DNA of 64,000 nucleotides from Armillaria gallica. Taxonomy: Eukaryota; Basidiomycota; Agaricomycetes; Agaricales; Physalacriaceae. How positions within the stretch are numbered: position 1 is the first letter of the stretch; every line of letters starts with the position of its first letter. This document shows positions 38,001 to 50,299 of this stretch, piece after piece. The DNA lies in NCBI GenBank assembly GCA_037576215.1, contig JBANDB010000004.1:6138001-6202000 (forward strand), read 5' to 3'. A program made the position numbers and the translations under genes. Below the pieces are notes generated by a model. That model was not told where the DNA came from and searched no databases. It was given only the letters and a program-made list of their open reading frames with translations.

Positions 38001-39069
38001 CACATTGTAGCGAACTGATGCCTGCTGGAACAGAGCTAGGTTCAAATCCAAGATGTACATTGCCCTTGGACGTAATGAGGTCTCCTTCGATATTCATTGG
38101 TTCAGGTAATATCGGTCGGGAGTCCCACCATGTACTCGGCATGGAGGCGTCCGAACATCTGTCAATATATATCCGTTTCTCCTGCCCAATTGTACAAGGA
38201 TGCCGCAATGCCACAAGTCAGTGGTGGTTCCCGTCCCTCATCAGAAAGGATGTGACATTCCGGGACATCCCTATGAACTCCAGTGATGGACAACGAGTTG
38301 TCGGAGATCCCCAATATTCTGACTGCGCGCGCGCATCGGAGAAAACGCACCTCGAAGGAAAAGATGCGTTATCTGTGAGGCCGAGAAGTTGTCACCACTG
38401 GATGCGACAACGTAGTTGTTATCAAAGAAGCAACGGAAAAGAACGAGTGGAGTTATTACCTTGACCTTCTCCGACACGCTTTTCCCTGTCCAGTAGGATA
38501 ATATGCCTACGGGACAGAGGCGAAGAGCTGAGTGAAGCTCAAGGACGTGGGTCATGGAAATCTTGCACGCCGCCAAGGAGTAGAATCGACAAAGTCGGTG
38601 GATCAAGGTATCGGAATTGGTTGGGTGACTTCGAAACTTCAGGGTTTATAACGTTATTCCGCCCGGTGGAACAGGGCAGAAAAGCAGATATGATTATTCT
38701 GCGATATTCCACACGTTACAATCCAGACAGATGCCTGCGAAAGATACGTTTTAGTGATAGAGAGCCCACAATCCGGTAAGTTGGGAATAAGAATGGAACC
38801 CGCGATGACATGAGACTTTACGCCACTCGGTCTTTCGAGTGCGGCGTGGGATGATGCGCGGGAAGGTAACAATTGGCCGGCCGCGGGACATCTTCTACAA
38901 CAAAAAGGGTGGGAAGTACCGATCCATGAGAATGACCCAGGGAAGCTTGACAGCCATGGCATATGCATTTGGAAAATGAGGTGGTGCCGTTCCTTCATTT
39001 GGATTAATATAATTCAGACTTTGTCCCAGCAATGCTTGTCTCGGGTTGCTGACGACGGCCCGCAAAAAC
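38001..39069. other. No recognisable gene
   Basis: Frames at 38,018-38,464 (+) and 38,654-38,998 (-) overlap nothing recognisable. Confidence 0.4.
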
Positions 39070-40250
39070 AACATGCGACCAGGTTATAGTGCAGCAAGAC
39101 GAAGATGAGATGAGAGGAATAAGGTGCTACATCGATGTATATCACACCAAAGAACGGCAGGCCGTCAGAAATAAACATCTGGCGAGGGAGGGAGGAGTGA
39201 AGGTCAGGTAGTGAACATATGAAGCCGAAGAGTCGTCCACAGATTCCCTTGGTATATGGACATATCTTGGAGAAAATCTTGGGGCGAATGAGAAAAAGCA
39301 GTAATTCTGGTAACGTTCTCTGACACACAAAAATTTCCGTTCTTGCTATGAGATAGAACTTTTGGAATTCTAAAAGTATGCACCCGCATAAGCATCCCAC
39401 CTTCAAAACTTCTTTTCCGGAGAACTGGATTCAGATCTCGAAGACCATAGGTCCGAGTTCACGTACAGCGAACCATGCCGCGTAATACGATGGTGACATC
39501 TAATTTGATGAGGGATAGATAAGATTTGCGCATTTTACACCAAATTCTGATTATACTTACTGAACTCCTGTCCGACGAAGAAGAGACACTAATGGTCTTG
39601 AACTGCCATTCGACAGCCATCCGATACGGTAGATAATCCACGTGACGCCCAATACTGACGCGAACAAAAGCTAGGTGCTTGCCAATGCCATGGCACGCAT
39701 TCTCTAGGTACGACACTCTGGTTCTCTTGTAGGCACGAAAACGTACCAAGGCGACCGCCGTTCCGAGGCAAGACCTAGGAATGTACGACGTTCGAACACA
39801 AAGCAATAAACCGAGTTGAAAAAACGTACAGACACTTTGAATTGCTGTGGCTCCACATGTGCAATATTTCCACATGGATCATTTTCCTTCGATTAAAGAT
39901 ACAGTCTTGTGCTGCCTAAGACGCCAGTGCAAACTCGCTATCTCTCCCCTTTATCTTACGGTGGTGTCTTGACGCTCATTTGGTCGCGTCAAAGGTCTGT
40001 TCTCTGGTATATCGACCTACCACTCGAGTAGTACCGATGCTAGAAGATGTGACTGCCACCGCAGAGCCGCAGCGTACTCGTTATCCAACGACGGTGCCTT
40101 CGCGGATTTTGTCGCATCACAGTTGGATGTCCAAGCACGTGCATGTCGACGAGAGGAATTATTGTGTCGTCGCCGTACATCTACCAGTGTTTAACATCAA
40201 CCGCCGCCGAAGAGAGAGACGTACCACGAATCACGATACAGCGTTGATAC
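39070..40250 (-). pseudogene. Family M remnants (minus strand), copy 5
   Basis: 39,070-39,330 resembles 23,083-23,300 (M copy 3) and 39,440-39,880 resembles 10,290-10,790 (M copy 1). 40,030-40,200 resembles 10,770-10,920. The minus frames at 39,014-39,406 and 39,459-39,875 are open for 130-138 codons but in frames that do not agree with the other copies. This is a relic. Confidence 0.45.
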
Positions 40251-40374
40251 AGCGCGCTCCGAGTCGACTCACGACGTCCTAAAGGGTAACGACGATCTTT
40301 CGAAATACGACCAAACAATGCCTGGAGCCGACAACGGGGCTACTACCCCGGCCCGACACCCACCTTCGACCACA

Positions 40375-41671
40375 ATGCCTGTGCCCCTACCACTAAACCC
40401 TTTTCGCCCATCCTCTGATGAATATGCAGCGTATACATCTTGTCTGAACCTGGAAGCTCTCGGTAGTAGCTGGAGCTTGATCCTGGATGAGAAAGTGTCT
40501 TCTAGAGCTGTCATGTTCAAATTCAGCCCGGGAGTTGTGGCGTGAGCCCTGGGCTACGCACTTATTCACTCTCCTTCTACCACAGGTAAGGCTTGTCTGG
40601 CAGAAGAAATATCCAGCTGCGATGGTGACAATGAGCTTCTTGCGGGCTTGTCGTATTTGTGCATTATGGCCATGATTGGGATCTGTACGTTCTCGTCCTA
40701 TGTCGCGCAAGAATGACGTTCACTGCAACTAGTCAAAAATACGAAGAGCGCAATATCGACGCCTACGTCAGTCCATAGTTCCCGGTCATCATTCCAGACC
40801 ACGGCAGACGACATCGCGGCGCTTTTGTTGCAGCCTACTGCCAGTTCAAGTAACGCTAAAAAGCTGGTAAGCCGGTTTTTAGAGTGTTGTTATCGGCTGA
40901 AGCTCTCCAGGCCTTGGTGCGAGACAATCATAGGTGTATATTCGCTGGGAATGTGGACTCTAGCAGCTTCGACACCGGCCTGACAACGCTCAATCAAGCA
41001 GAAAGAATAACAGATACAGAGCTGGGCCACATACTATTTAGTGAATCAATGTCGGACCGTATAGTCGGAATGACAGATGCCGCGCAGAAAAAAGTTTGTC
41101 TATCCCCTCCTTACATTTAACTGTAGTTCCATCTAAACAATTTTACTTTTCAGCTGGATTGGGCGGCTTCTGCTGCCGACGTTGTTAAGCGATTTGGAGA
41201 CATTTCTGTTGTGGAAGAGCTCAATCAAAATAAAATTTACAGCGCGCAGAATACGTTCACGGTATCACCTGAGTTTCATGGTCCGTTCAATCGGCTCCGC
41301 ATCTCTCTTCAGCCAATTGGTCATGTAAGTGAATTATTTTTCTTCCTTTTCCTTCTGAATGCAAGATCTATATAGGAAGACAGCAATACATATCAAATTA
41401 ACACGTACCAAACCGACATGCTATGTATGGACTTCCGGAGCGAGTGATACTCATGGATGCGAGTCCGGGCGGGCAAATTCCTCTTCCCAGTCGTCGTTAT
41501 TTCCAACTTCATGATGCTTGCGCCAAGATTTTCCATCTCTCGGGGGCGGGGGAGGTTGTGGAACAGTTATTCCGAGATGTAGAAGACCTAAAGGTCTTAG
41601 CAGAGGACGGAGGATCTTCTGATCTTTTGTCTTTGGCTCTTTTATCACGCCCAATAGTGCAACATAATTGA
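40375..41671 (+). pseudogene. Fungal HNH-nuclease family, copy 2, disrupted
   Basis: Same five-exon layout as HNH1. Exon 1 reads MPVPLPLNPFRPSSDEYAAY and runs to a TGA at 40,543-40,545 where copy 1 has CGA (Arg). Exon 3 keeps ALVRDNHRC and LGHILFSES, the latter closer to the usual fungal AHIFSES than copy 1. Intron 3 has a GT donor (GTTTGT). A 4-bp deletion near 41,405 (copy 1 has ACGTATCCACC) shifts the last exon. The ancestral C-terminus ending SLALLSRPIVQHN is, however, preserved here in its own frame. It therefore cannot make a full protein, although the HNH residues themselves are still encoded. Confidence 0.85.
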
Positions 41672-42265
41672 TTAGAACATGTGCAGAGAGATTACCATTT
41701 TCGCTTCCAAATGGCAGGTACGTTCTAGTCGACATTGAAGATATGCTAGACGATAGCCCCAAGAACTTTCAAGACAATCGTTGCCGAAACTACGCTCCCT
41801 CGGGCTACTTGTAGCCGATTTCTCAAAGTAGAGAGACCGCTTCGTAAAGTACATCAAAACGATATCTGATTTATTCACACACTGTAAAATCTTTTGGCAA
41901 ACCAATGGTCTTGTATTTTGCCTCTTGATGTACCTAGTTTCCGTTACTTCTTTGGCTTCATTCTGCTGAGGCTGGCACGGCGCTCAGCTAACAGTACTGA
42001 GGCCGTCGTAGACATCGTTGGATGAGAGCCATCTAACGTCCTCGTCAGGAAACCGGTTGCCCTGTGATGATTCGCCGGGTACGTGCATAGATCTGTTTTG
42101 TCACAACGACACTCAATTCACGAAGACGGAAAGCAATAGACATACGCCCCGCATTGACCTTCTGGGCTCGTACATAAATACAACTGCTGTCATTGAAGCA
42201 CGACTAGAACTGGGTGAGCACGACAAAGCGATGGAGCAGATGATAAAACCCACCCTTAGGTTTAC

Positions 42266-43862
42266 TCATACGGTAGTAGCCCACTGAGACGCCGAGCTTA
42301 AGTTGAAATTATTCGCCAGCCAGTTTGTAAACTCCCCCGCAATCTTCTGATGACCCGCAACATTTGGATGCGAATTACTGTTAGCACCAGTCAGTCAATG
42401 AGATACCGGAAGGGAGTAGTGAAAGTATACTCTAGGAATATATCGGCATACGTAACCCAGCCTGACGTATCTACGAGGTGGACATTGGGATCCTGGCTGT
42501 CATGAATGAGTATCGGAGGGGTTAAGTTCCTGTTAGAGCATCGGTACCTCATGCTGACTATCTGCTGGTAACTTCCGACATAGTAATAGCCGACGGAGCC
42601 ATCGGGTTGGGGCCAACCCCACTGGAGATTATCGACAGATGGATGATACGGGTAGGAAGGATATATCACAGCCACATACGGGTGTAAACACAAAGATTGG
42701 TTGGTCGGGGTAGTACTGACGGAGGCGTTTGATGAAGGCGAGGTATATCTGGAATGTGTCGCTGCATTAGAATCGTTCGTATCGCATACCATCCATACGC
42801 TCACTTGGACAAACTGAGACGCTGAAACGTGAGAGACATCGTTTGCTCTATATAAACTACGTCAGGACTTGATCCTGCAAGTAGGCTCGAAGGCGAAATC
42901 ACCCTATATGAATGACGATATGCGTAGGAGTCGGCTTGTCGCGGGAGAAATCCCACGGGGTCGTATAATTGTGGTTAGGAGTAGTAGCATAGTTAGAATC
43001 CTCGGTCTAGGAGCAATTTCAGCGGCAACTTTTCCACAGTCACACTCTTCACCATACATCGAAGAATTGGACAGACATTCCGTGGGTATTGTACCACGAT
43101 TGTACATCCTCAGGGTGGGTTAGTCTTCATTACCGAGTAGCTGACCAGAAAACGAACCGCCAAAGTGATTCCTGGCTGGGCGATGACGGTATGTTCTGCT
43201 TTGAACCGTTCTCCGACAATAAAGGGCCACGCTTGGTCTACGCCCATAGGAAGATATTGGCCCTACACAATTTGAGAGTCTGAGCGAGGAAAGGCCCAAG
43301 GATCCTTACCGCAGATAAGGAATCGCCTATGAATAAGAAATTAACATTCGCGGGCTGGTATGGGAGCAGGATCGCATCCTATGAAATATTCATTATCAAA
43401 TTTTATTCTTAGAGCACAGGAGCTTACCGAGTTCAACACCAGGTTTTGAAGAAGTATCTGATTGCTCTGCCAACCCCAGGCATTGATGCGGACGACGCTA
43501 CCACTCGGGGACAGGTTCCCTAAAGGGATGGCATTCGTTCCCGGATAGACATCTACGGATGTAAAGTTCTGATAATCGATAGATACCCCAATGCTGGCCG
43601 GGGACGACGTGTAGGTATCCAGATTCAGAGAGAGCGTGGTTAGATTTTGAACATGGAGCTTGAATCCCGTGCCTGGCCTGTAACAGTGTCATAAATTGAT
43701 AACGATTGAACCCCTGCTACAGGAAACGCACCACCAGCTTCCTGGAGTGGAATCCCAACGTCCATGAAAGTAGATTCGAGGGTCGTTATTCGCAATCGTC
43801 AAACCAGCTGTGTAGACGACCGCTGTAGATAGGATGAAGCACAGAGACTTTGTGAAGAACAT
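42266..43862 (-). CDS. Secreted SGNH-hydrolase esterase (intact copy)
   Basis: Ten exons on the minus strand (42266-42377, 42431-42621, 42680-42748, 42805-42847, 42903-43006, 43058-43108, 43158-43262, 43310-43378, 43428-43677, 43732-43862) join in phase to 374 residues. The N-terminal 20 residues (MFFTKSLCFILSTAVVYTAG) look like a signal peptide. Residues 25-127 form a beta-rich N-domain (NDPRIYFHGRWDSTPGSWW, then FTSVDVYPG). Block I is IGDSLSA with S147 as nucleophile; IGAND (N239) is block III; DNSH (D338, H341) supplies the catalytic Asp and His. The order is that of fungal SGNH/GDSL esterases with an N-terminal jelly-roll, secreted and acting on acylated carbohydrates (known of the family; substrate here inferred). 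The 3' end converges on HNH2. The disrupted sister lies at 13,699-15,285. Confidence 0.85.
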
Positions 43863-44820
43863 ACTGGAGGCAAGGTGAGGCGTGCAGTAGGCCTGCGTCA
43901 TCTGTCGAACTGTAGTCTTGGTCAGACGCAAGAGGCTCCCGTCGAATTACCTGCAGGTGAATCTTCAGGCCCAAGCTGTTTGTATTCTCTTTCGCGAGGA
44001 ATATCCGAGTCCATAGTGGTATGTGACCTGACATTTCTGCATCCGAAAATCACCCAAGAATCAGGATTGTCTGTAACCTACCGAGCCATGAGGCTCAATC
44101 TGCTTGATATCACTGCGAAGATCACCGCACGAGATCATTCTGAATGTATTCGTCAGCCTTATCTTTGAACAACGATGTATCAATTACCGGTGACGGGTCT
44201 TATTGAGATGATTTGATACGCCCAGAAGATGCTGGAGTCCTGATGTCATTCAATAGCTCAACGGCAAAAGCGCAGAAGTGCGGCAGTGCAACGCACCCGA
44301 GTCACGCCACAGTTCCTTACCTAGCACATGCATACCCACGCATTAGAAAGCGATTCGTCGATCCTGTGTACCAGCGCTTATCGTCAATCGCTGTCGAAGA
44401 GAGAAAGTGAGACGCGCTCCACAATACAACATTTTCGACACGTTTCGGCCACTCCATCCTACTCGAGTACAAAGCGCCGAGAAAAAGGTCGACGATGCTT
44501 GAAAATGTGATGGGTAATGAAAGTCATGGCAGTAGCTGATGAAAAGGGTAACGTGATGGCCGCCGCTAATGCGACTGTTTTGTAATTTGCCATACGATGG
44601 GTTATGTGCAAGTAGAATTTTGGTCTACCAATGTTCGCGCTTTTTTTAAAAACGCTGATACTCATGTGGTTGTCTGTTACTTCTTTTGCTTCATCACGAC
44701 ACTCATTTAAGCAAAGGGGGACTCAAGCCAAATCAGCTACAACACTATATTTGTGCACTTCTAAGAAGGCTCGGAATAATAAGCAAGATTTTGCCACAAG
44801 AACGTGATCAACACCACCTA
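43863..44820. other. SGNH2 upstream region with a short family M piece
   Basis: Nearly identical to 15,286-16,240. TTTGATACGCCCAGAAG near 44,213 marks the M-family piece. No independent gene is supported. Confidence 0.5.
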
Positions 44821-46267
44821 TTACAGTATGAGAAATGAAGAGTAACTTTGGACCGTAGATGGAACATATCGTCGCAAGGCAGATCTTCCGTACAAGAGAG
44901 TGAAGCCTATCCCAGACATGAAATTATCTAAATAGTTACTCGTCATACTTTCGTCGTCGCTTGTTATGACAGTGACGGTTTCGATATGACTTGAATTCAA
45001 CGAATTTATAGTTTCCATTCCCGAAGGGAAATGGTACATGTAAAGCACAACCGTCCGAAGTTCTGTCAAGGGGCTCAGATCAAGAAACCCTGAAAGAAGA
45101 GATGAATTCTGATTGATGTCGTCGAAGAATGATGTCCGCACCATTATCCCACTCTACGATAGTCAAAGCGACGACCTGAAGGCTTGTGTAGCCCACCCTG
45201 AAGATGGCATTGATTGGACTAGGATCCAATGGGCGGCAGGAGCTTCCAAGCTTCATCTTGAAAGTTGTCAGCCTGCCAAGCGTCTTGTGGTGTCTCTCAA
45301 GCCAATGCAAGAGATCCTGATTCCAGCATTTCAACGACAGTGAACGTAATCGCGTGGGGGGCTTACATTCCTCCAATGAGGAAAGCGGCATATCCTCCGT
45401 GCCCCCTTGGCGTAAGAATCGTATCGAAAGGCGCTCAAGGTGACAGAACAGGCTCGAATACCATAGAATTCGCCTGAAATTTGCAGCAGATGTCGCGTCG
45501 TTATCTCTCGGATCTTCGTAATCAAACGAGAGCCGTTTAATGTGAGGGAAATAGCGGCGTAGTTCCGTCACCGAGTCCAGCGACTGCCCCGCGATTATTG
45601 CTCGTGTCGGCATTGCGTCTGTATTGGCGAGAGCATGGAGAGCATATCGGTAGCGAATCAATCGGTCTCGCTTTGTGTACATCTCAAGCCAGATTGTCTG
45701 GATATACGGAGATATAGTGTTATCTGGCGACTGCAAGAGTTTGACAAACTCTCGTACATGGTCGTGGGAATGGACATATGTACACAAGAGGCACCGACTG
45801 GTTGGGACCCATGCCTTGCAAACGCGGCTGCAAGTGAGGAGGGTCTCTCGCTCGGAAGAACAGAAACGGATGATCACTTCGCACAGTTCTTGAGGAAGGA
45901 TGCAATCTCGGGGGACCTTCACAATCGTACGGGCCCGAAATCTTGGGTAAATGTAAGAGTAGCAAAGAACGCGGAGACGTCGTATCGGATGGAGAACACA
46001 TAAGTAACAGTAAAAGTCGATGATGATGGGAAGATTCTCTTTGGAGTTTTGACGGCAGGCAGCACAGCCATTGGTGGCCCGCCTATACAACAGGATGCAG
46101 TGATGGATCAAAGAGCTGAGCAAGATGAGCCGGAGGAGGGCTAAGCATGTTCCTATCGCTGCTCCTGCGAAACCAACGCAAAGTAAAACATGCCAGAAAT
46201 CATCGTGAGAGCACATTGAATGAGAAGAGTCGTCATCGTCCCTCATGGAAAGAGGATGAAATGACAT
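44821..46267 (-). CDS. F-box protein with N-terminal hydrophobic segment
   Basis: Two exons, 45142-46267 and 44821-45089, separated by a 52-nt GT..AG intron (45090-45141), give 464 residues. An F-box lies at about residues 123-168 (ILPQELCEVIIRFCSSERET, then LLTCSRVCKAWVPTSR). It is followed by a leucine-rich region without crisp repeats (PHIKRLSFDYED, LERLSIRFL, LRSLSLKCWN), as in many agaricomycete F-box proteins that recruit substrates to SCF ubiquitin ligases. Residues 26-54 form a strongly hydrophobic segment ahead of the F-box, unusual for the family; an internal start or misplaced 5' exon is possible. The final residues and stop come from block B2 sequence, so the C-terminus was rewritten at the duplication breakpoint (44,842). 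The ATG is 481 bp from the divergent TMEM170-like gene. Confidence 0.75.
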
Positions 46268-46747
46268 GAGAAGAGGGGAGGGGGCTGCAGAGATACGGAA
46301 TCAGTAAAGTGGACAATAAGGCGTAATACATCCGACTGTACCTTGCGTCGGTCTACAGAAAGTTGAAGTCCCGATGAGATATCTGGCAATTATTCTGCTA
46401 GAATTCTGGTTGCAGTTGGTCTACAAGAGGACCTAAAAGAACCAGGCGAAGTGTTATATGAAAGGCATGTCTGGCAGTCGCTGTTATCACAGCCGTCTTA
46501 CAGCCTTCTAGGTAAATAGGTACAAGCGAGAAATATTCCCACGAGTGAAGTGTTGAAACTCGAAGAAAGAATGTTTTTGCGCAGTTGAATTTCTTCCCGG
46601 AGGGCAGGTATCCTTTACTATGCACGACGAAAGCGCGCGGCTGATAGCTGCGGCCAAGAGCCAACAGAGCCATTGTTTGGTTCAAAAGCCTTTGAACGCA
46701 CAAGTTCAGGACTTTCCGTGACGTCACAGTCACACCGTCTCCATGCT
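46268..46747. promoter_or_regulatory. Shared divergent upstream region (F-box / TMEM170-like)
   Basis: About 480 bp separate the two divergent ATGs. TGACGTCACAGTCA, containing the palindrome TGACGTCA (a CRE/ATF-type site), sits at about 46,719-46,732, close upstream of the TMEM170-like start. No clear TATA box is visible. Confidence 0.4.
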
Positions 46748-47385
46748 ATGGGCGAGGGGGACGAGGCGCCCGGGTGGCCGTCGCTGTACAATCCCAACCT
46801 TGAATTCTTCGCCATCCAGCACAATCCACCCAGGCAACCCGGGGCTACATACCTGTACCACTATAACGACATCTTCAGCTTCACTTTATACTGGACTCTC
46901 ATTTTCTATACCCCCGTATTCGTTTTCTGCGGCGCCCTCGCCTTTCTGAACGTCTCGTTTCCTCCAAAGCATGCCTACGAACCTTTGCCATCGTCCGAGG
47001 AATACCCGTTGGTGTCGCTGAAGCTGCAGCCAAGGGCAAGGAAGCCGAATGAAAGGCGGTCGAGGGCCACCTTTGCGCTGATTGTTTTCCTGACGTTCTT
47101 GGCGATAAGCGTCGTTGGTGCCGTGTTTGGGTCGACGATAATGTCGCTTGTGGTATTTGGATTGTTTAAGGCCGGCAAATACAATATGTCTACGTGAGTG
47201 ACGTTGTTCGTCGTACCTACGGCAATTACTGAAGACTCGCACAGCTGGGTACCATTCGTCTCAGCGGCTATACAGGTACTTGTCGGCCTTCTCAAGTATG
47301 TGTCCTTCATTGCTGTGGTTTTCAAAGATTATTAGATTGATTGACCCAATTCAGTGCATGGCCATCTGTATTCTATATAATCTAA
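46748..47385 (+). CDS. TMEM170-like integral membrane protein
   Basis: Exons 46748-47193, 47245-47295 and 47355-47385 join in phase to 175 residues. There are three hydrophobic segments: about 47-68 (LYWTLIFYTPVFVFCGALAF), 108-140 (ALIVFLTFLAISVVGAVFGS onward) and 152-172 (VPFVSAAIQVLVGLL). A long cytosolic-type basic loop lies between the first two. The pattern, including GSTIMSLVVFGLFKAGKYNM followed by STWVPF and ending near NAWPSV, is that of fungal homologues of TMEM170. Animal TMEM170 proteins are ER/nuclear-envelope membrane-shaping proteins, so that role here is inference. An in-frame ATG at 46,673 would add 25 residues, but the later one fits family starts better. It appears intact and is probably a core gene. 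Confidence 0.8.
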
Positions 47386-47683
47386 CGAATATTGCACGTA
47401 CCGAGATGACAATAACGAAGCATAGATCGCTTTTACCTCATATTTTGGGTGTGCCGAGGTAAAGGCCGGTTTTCAACTCTTGCAGCCAGTGAGCGTTTGT
47501 CCAAACCGCGCTCGAAGGCAAATCTGCTCCTTTAGTATCATGTTTATCCCCGATGCCCAATGTGGGTGCGCCATTCTCCACCTTCAAGGCCCCGGAGAGT
47601 GGAATGGATCTGGAAACTCCCATCATGCACAGCTCGGTAGAGCGGATACGATTGACCATTCGGTGTTTCGGGTACAGGGCGGC

Positions 47684-48779
47684 TCAGTCAATTTTCAGAC
47701 GTGACGAGAAGAACTGGTCAAGCTGCACGAAAACCCGCTGGAAATTGTCATTCCGCCATTTATCGAATACCCCGGTCCGGATGGCTGTAATGTCTTCACG
47801 TATCTTGGCAAGACACTCGGGCCACGCAGGATGGTCAGGACGGATGCGTGCCAGAGCAAGCAAAGCGCTACCTTTCCCTCCCAACGCCAAAATTGTGATT
47901 AAAGTGAGAAGATTCTCCGGTAGATGTGCGTATTCTGCCTGTTGAGGAGAAAGGGATGACAACCCGGTCGCGTATGCCACGGTTATCTCGAGTAATCGTG
48001 AGTCGAACCTGTGCTCGGTAAATGTGGAAAGGTATCCTTCGCTTTGAAACATCTCGAATGCTATAGAGATACCCTGTCGGAAACATGGGCACAAGATGCG
48101 AAGTTTCGTCTCGTATCCCTGGCCAAATACCGTGTCCAACCAGGACGAGCGAGCCCAAAAGTCGTCATTAAATGTTGCTTGAAGGAGATTTTTGATTATG
48201 GGCTCGGTGCACCATGAGACGGGACGAGGAAACTGCCGAAGGGAATAATGCATCCCTCGGGTCCACTAGTTCGTCGAATACGTCGAGTATGGATATGCAT
48301 GTTCTGGAGTTCTGCACCTCAGCTTCACAGAAGATATTGCCGCATGCGATGACTCCTGTGATGACAGAGAAAATCGCTTGTCTCTCGAGTACAGAGAGTT
48401 TAAGGGAAAACCGGACGTAGTGGCGAAGGGACGCGACAGCGAGGGCTAATAGTTCCCTGTCGCTGGACAACAAGGATCTACGGTCTTCTTCTCCTTCTCC
48501 TTGTTTGAATTCGGATAATATAAAGGCAAGGATGGCGAGTAGTAACCGAAGGCATGGCGGTGTCGCATCTTCCTGTGCGAGCGAATCGAATGCGGAAAAC
48601 ATTCGGAGGAGATTCTGTCCGACATTTGGATAGAGGTGATGGTAGATGCAATCCGTCAGCCTTGCGCAGTAGACCTCTTGTACAACCTCTATCTTTCCTT
48701 CTCTGGCTAAACATACGTTAGGGTCTTGTCGAAAGGGACGCAGTAGTCGGCGAGGGCAACACGGTGGGGCACCGACCAC
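47684..48779 (-). CDS. Gene H, unrecognised alpha-helical protein
   Basis: Two overlapping minus-strand frames form one gene: 48,168-48,779 (opening at an uncertain ATG) and 47,684-48,253 (ending SSRLKID). The join lies between about 48,178 and 48,253. A 43-nt intron with weak donor GTCTCA and acceptor TTCAAG would restore phase (SSP|TFNDDFWARSSW), or there is a one-base frameshift. Nearly all of it is predicted helix by eye (LRLLLAILAFILSEFKQG, LLALAVASLRHYVRFSLKL, ENLLTLITILALGG), suggesting an ARM/HEAT-like helical repeat, but I cannot name a family. One exon (VQEVYCARLTDCIYHHLY) is duplicated at 50,224-50,299 beside a MITE. The N-terminal 25 residues are arginine/proline-rich and doubtful. 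Confidence 0.6.
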
Positions 48780-50223
48780 GGGATAGGCTTAGAGGTGTAC
48801 TAGGTATGTTGACGCGCTTAGCTTTGAAGTGAAACTGACGGTGTCCACACAGATTTTAATTCATGTAACGATTATGAAAAGGTGTGTTCAATTCACTGAC
48901 TCTTGCTACACTTGCTAACGAGCGGTGCAGGTATATATACAAGGTTACAACACTAAGAGAGGCATTGAAGCAAACCAAATGCACAGAGTATTACGCGCAC
49001 GGGCAGATGCGACTCGGCGAAGGTGGACTGCAGTGCGGGAGGGAGTGGTCCGTGCGGAGACGGGAAGACGAGCGCTTAGAAGGGTGGAGCGCGCGGAGGG
49101 AATGAGAGGATGGATGCGCGCGGAGGTGATGGAGGGATGCGTACGCGGAAGGGAGGGACGTCGACGGGAGCGAGCTATTATTAGCCTGGAAGGATGGGAG
49201 GGTTCTGAGTCGAGGGGTGGTGGACGGTCCTGTGGATGTGAGGGAGGTAGGGCCGCTATTTATACGCAGTCTTCTTCTGCAGTAAGGACAAGGCTTTATA
49301 AGATTCATTGAGTGGGGATAAGAACGACTAGTGGGGCGTACCATTTTATACCGGCAATTCCGATGAATCTAGCAATAACACCTCATGCTAGGGAACAGCT
49401 TTCGACAGTGGACTGGATGTTTAGGACCTATTGGAGGTAGGGCCATGACTACCAGGTTCTTGGGAAGCCAAGCGAGGTATGCTATAGGAACATGACCAGT
49501 GCTGTCGGAGAAAACATGAGGAATGTAGAGTGTCTCAAAGAATGGAACGAACACTCGGCAAGGCGAGATGCGAAGTCAAGGTAGAAAGCCGAGACTAATA
49601 GGACCGAGCGAGTCAGAGAGTCGAGGAACGAGCGTAATGCTGGGCACAGACCTTGCCAACCAAGGCGGGCGCGTGGGCTCCGGGATCCACTAAAACAAGC
49701 AAAGTCGTTGATCCTAGATCTCGTAACTCACCTTGATCGCACTCACTGCCCAGTGCCGGACAAAGTCGCCGACTCGCCGTCGGCCAAAAAAGTTTTTAGA
49801 GGCACAGAACACTTGACTATGGACATTATTTCTTGTGGAAAGAACAAATTCGTGTCAAGAAAGCAACCATGCACCGATAGAGGCGTCGCTACATACCTCT
49901 TTTTCGATGAGAGCATGAGGTCCCGAACTCAGGGTCGAGAAGAAGCCTAATGCTGCCTTAGGATCAGCACAGCCTTCATTGCGGGGGTGGGGCCACCACG
50001 AATTGAGGACGCGTCAGCCATCAGAACTCGTGGGGGCGTGAAGTCTCCGAAGGTTATTTTGGCTGGCCTTTAGGCGCGCGACCGTGAGAAGCGCCGCAGT
50101 ACGTGTCGCGCGCCTGCACTCGGGCTACCGGAGCATGATATATGGAGATAGATGCTATGACTCTAAATTCCAAAGTTTACAGGGAAGATGACCCTTACCA
50201 AGAGCTTGCTAGATTTACGTGCA
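48780..50223. other. No recognisable gene; purine-rich stretch
   Basis: 48,990-49,260 is very G/A-rich on + and gives long spurious frames on both strands (Arg/Glu-rich on +, Ser/Pro-rich on -). The rest holds only short frames. Confidence 0.5.
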
Positions 50224-50299
50224 AGATTCTGTCCGACATTTAGATAGAGGTGATGATGGATGCAATCCGTCAGCCTTGCGCAGTAGACCTCTTGTACAA
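50224..50299 (-). pseudogene. Duplicated exon fragment of gene H
   Basis: This stretch matches 48,611-48,687 closely (AGATTCTGTCCGACATTT and CCGTCAGCCTTGCGCAGTAG shared). On the minus strand it reads VQEVYCARLTDCIHHHLY then LNVGQNL. It stops at the edge of the 9-bp target-site duplication of the MITE at 50,305. No other exon of gene H is found here. Confidence 0.85.

Larger units (their letters stand above)
39430..44842. repeat. Duplicated block B, copy 2
   Basis: Partner of 10,270-16,268. The SGNH part is nearly identical between copies, the HNH part somewhat less. The right edge at 44,842 lies inside the 3' end of the F-box open frame. Confidence 0.85.

Noticed and set aside
38000..38060. 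Possible tRNA (B-box-like GGTTCAAATCC)
   Set aside because: No A-box at the right distance and no acceptor stem pairing the two ends.
48925..49344. Long frames on both strands (128 and 117 codons)
   Set aside because: They arise from a G/A-rich tract: one is Arg/Glu-rich, the other Ser/Pro-rich. Neither has a motif or codon pattern of a real gene.
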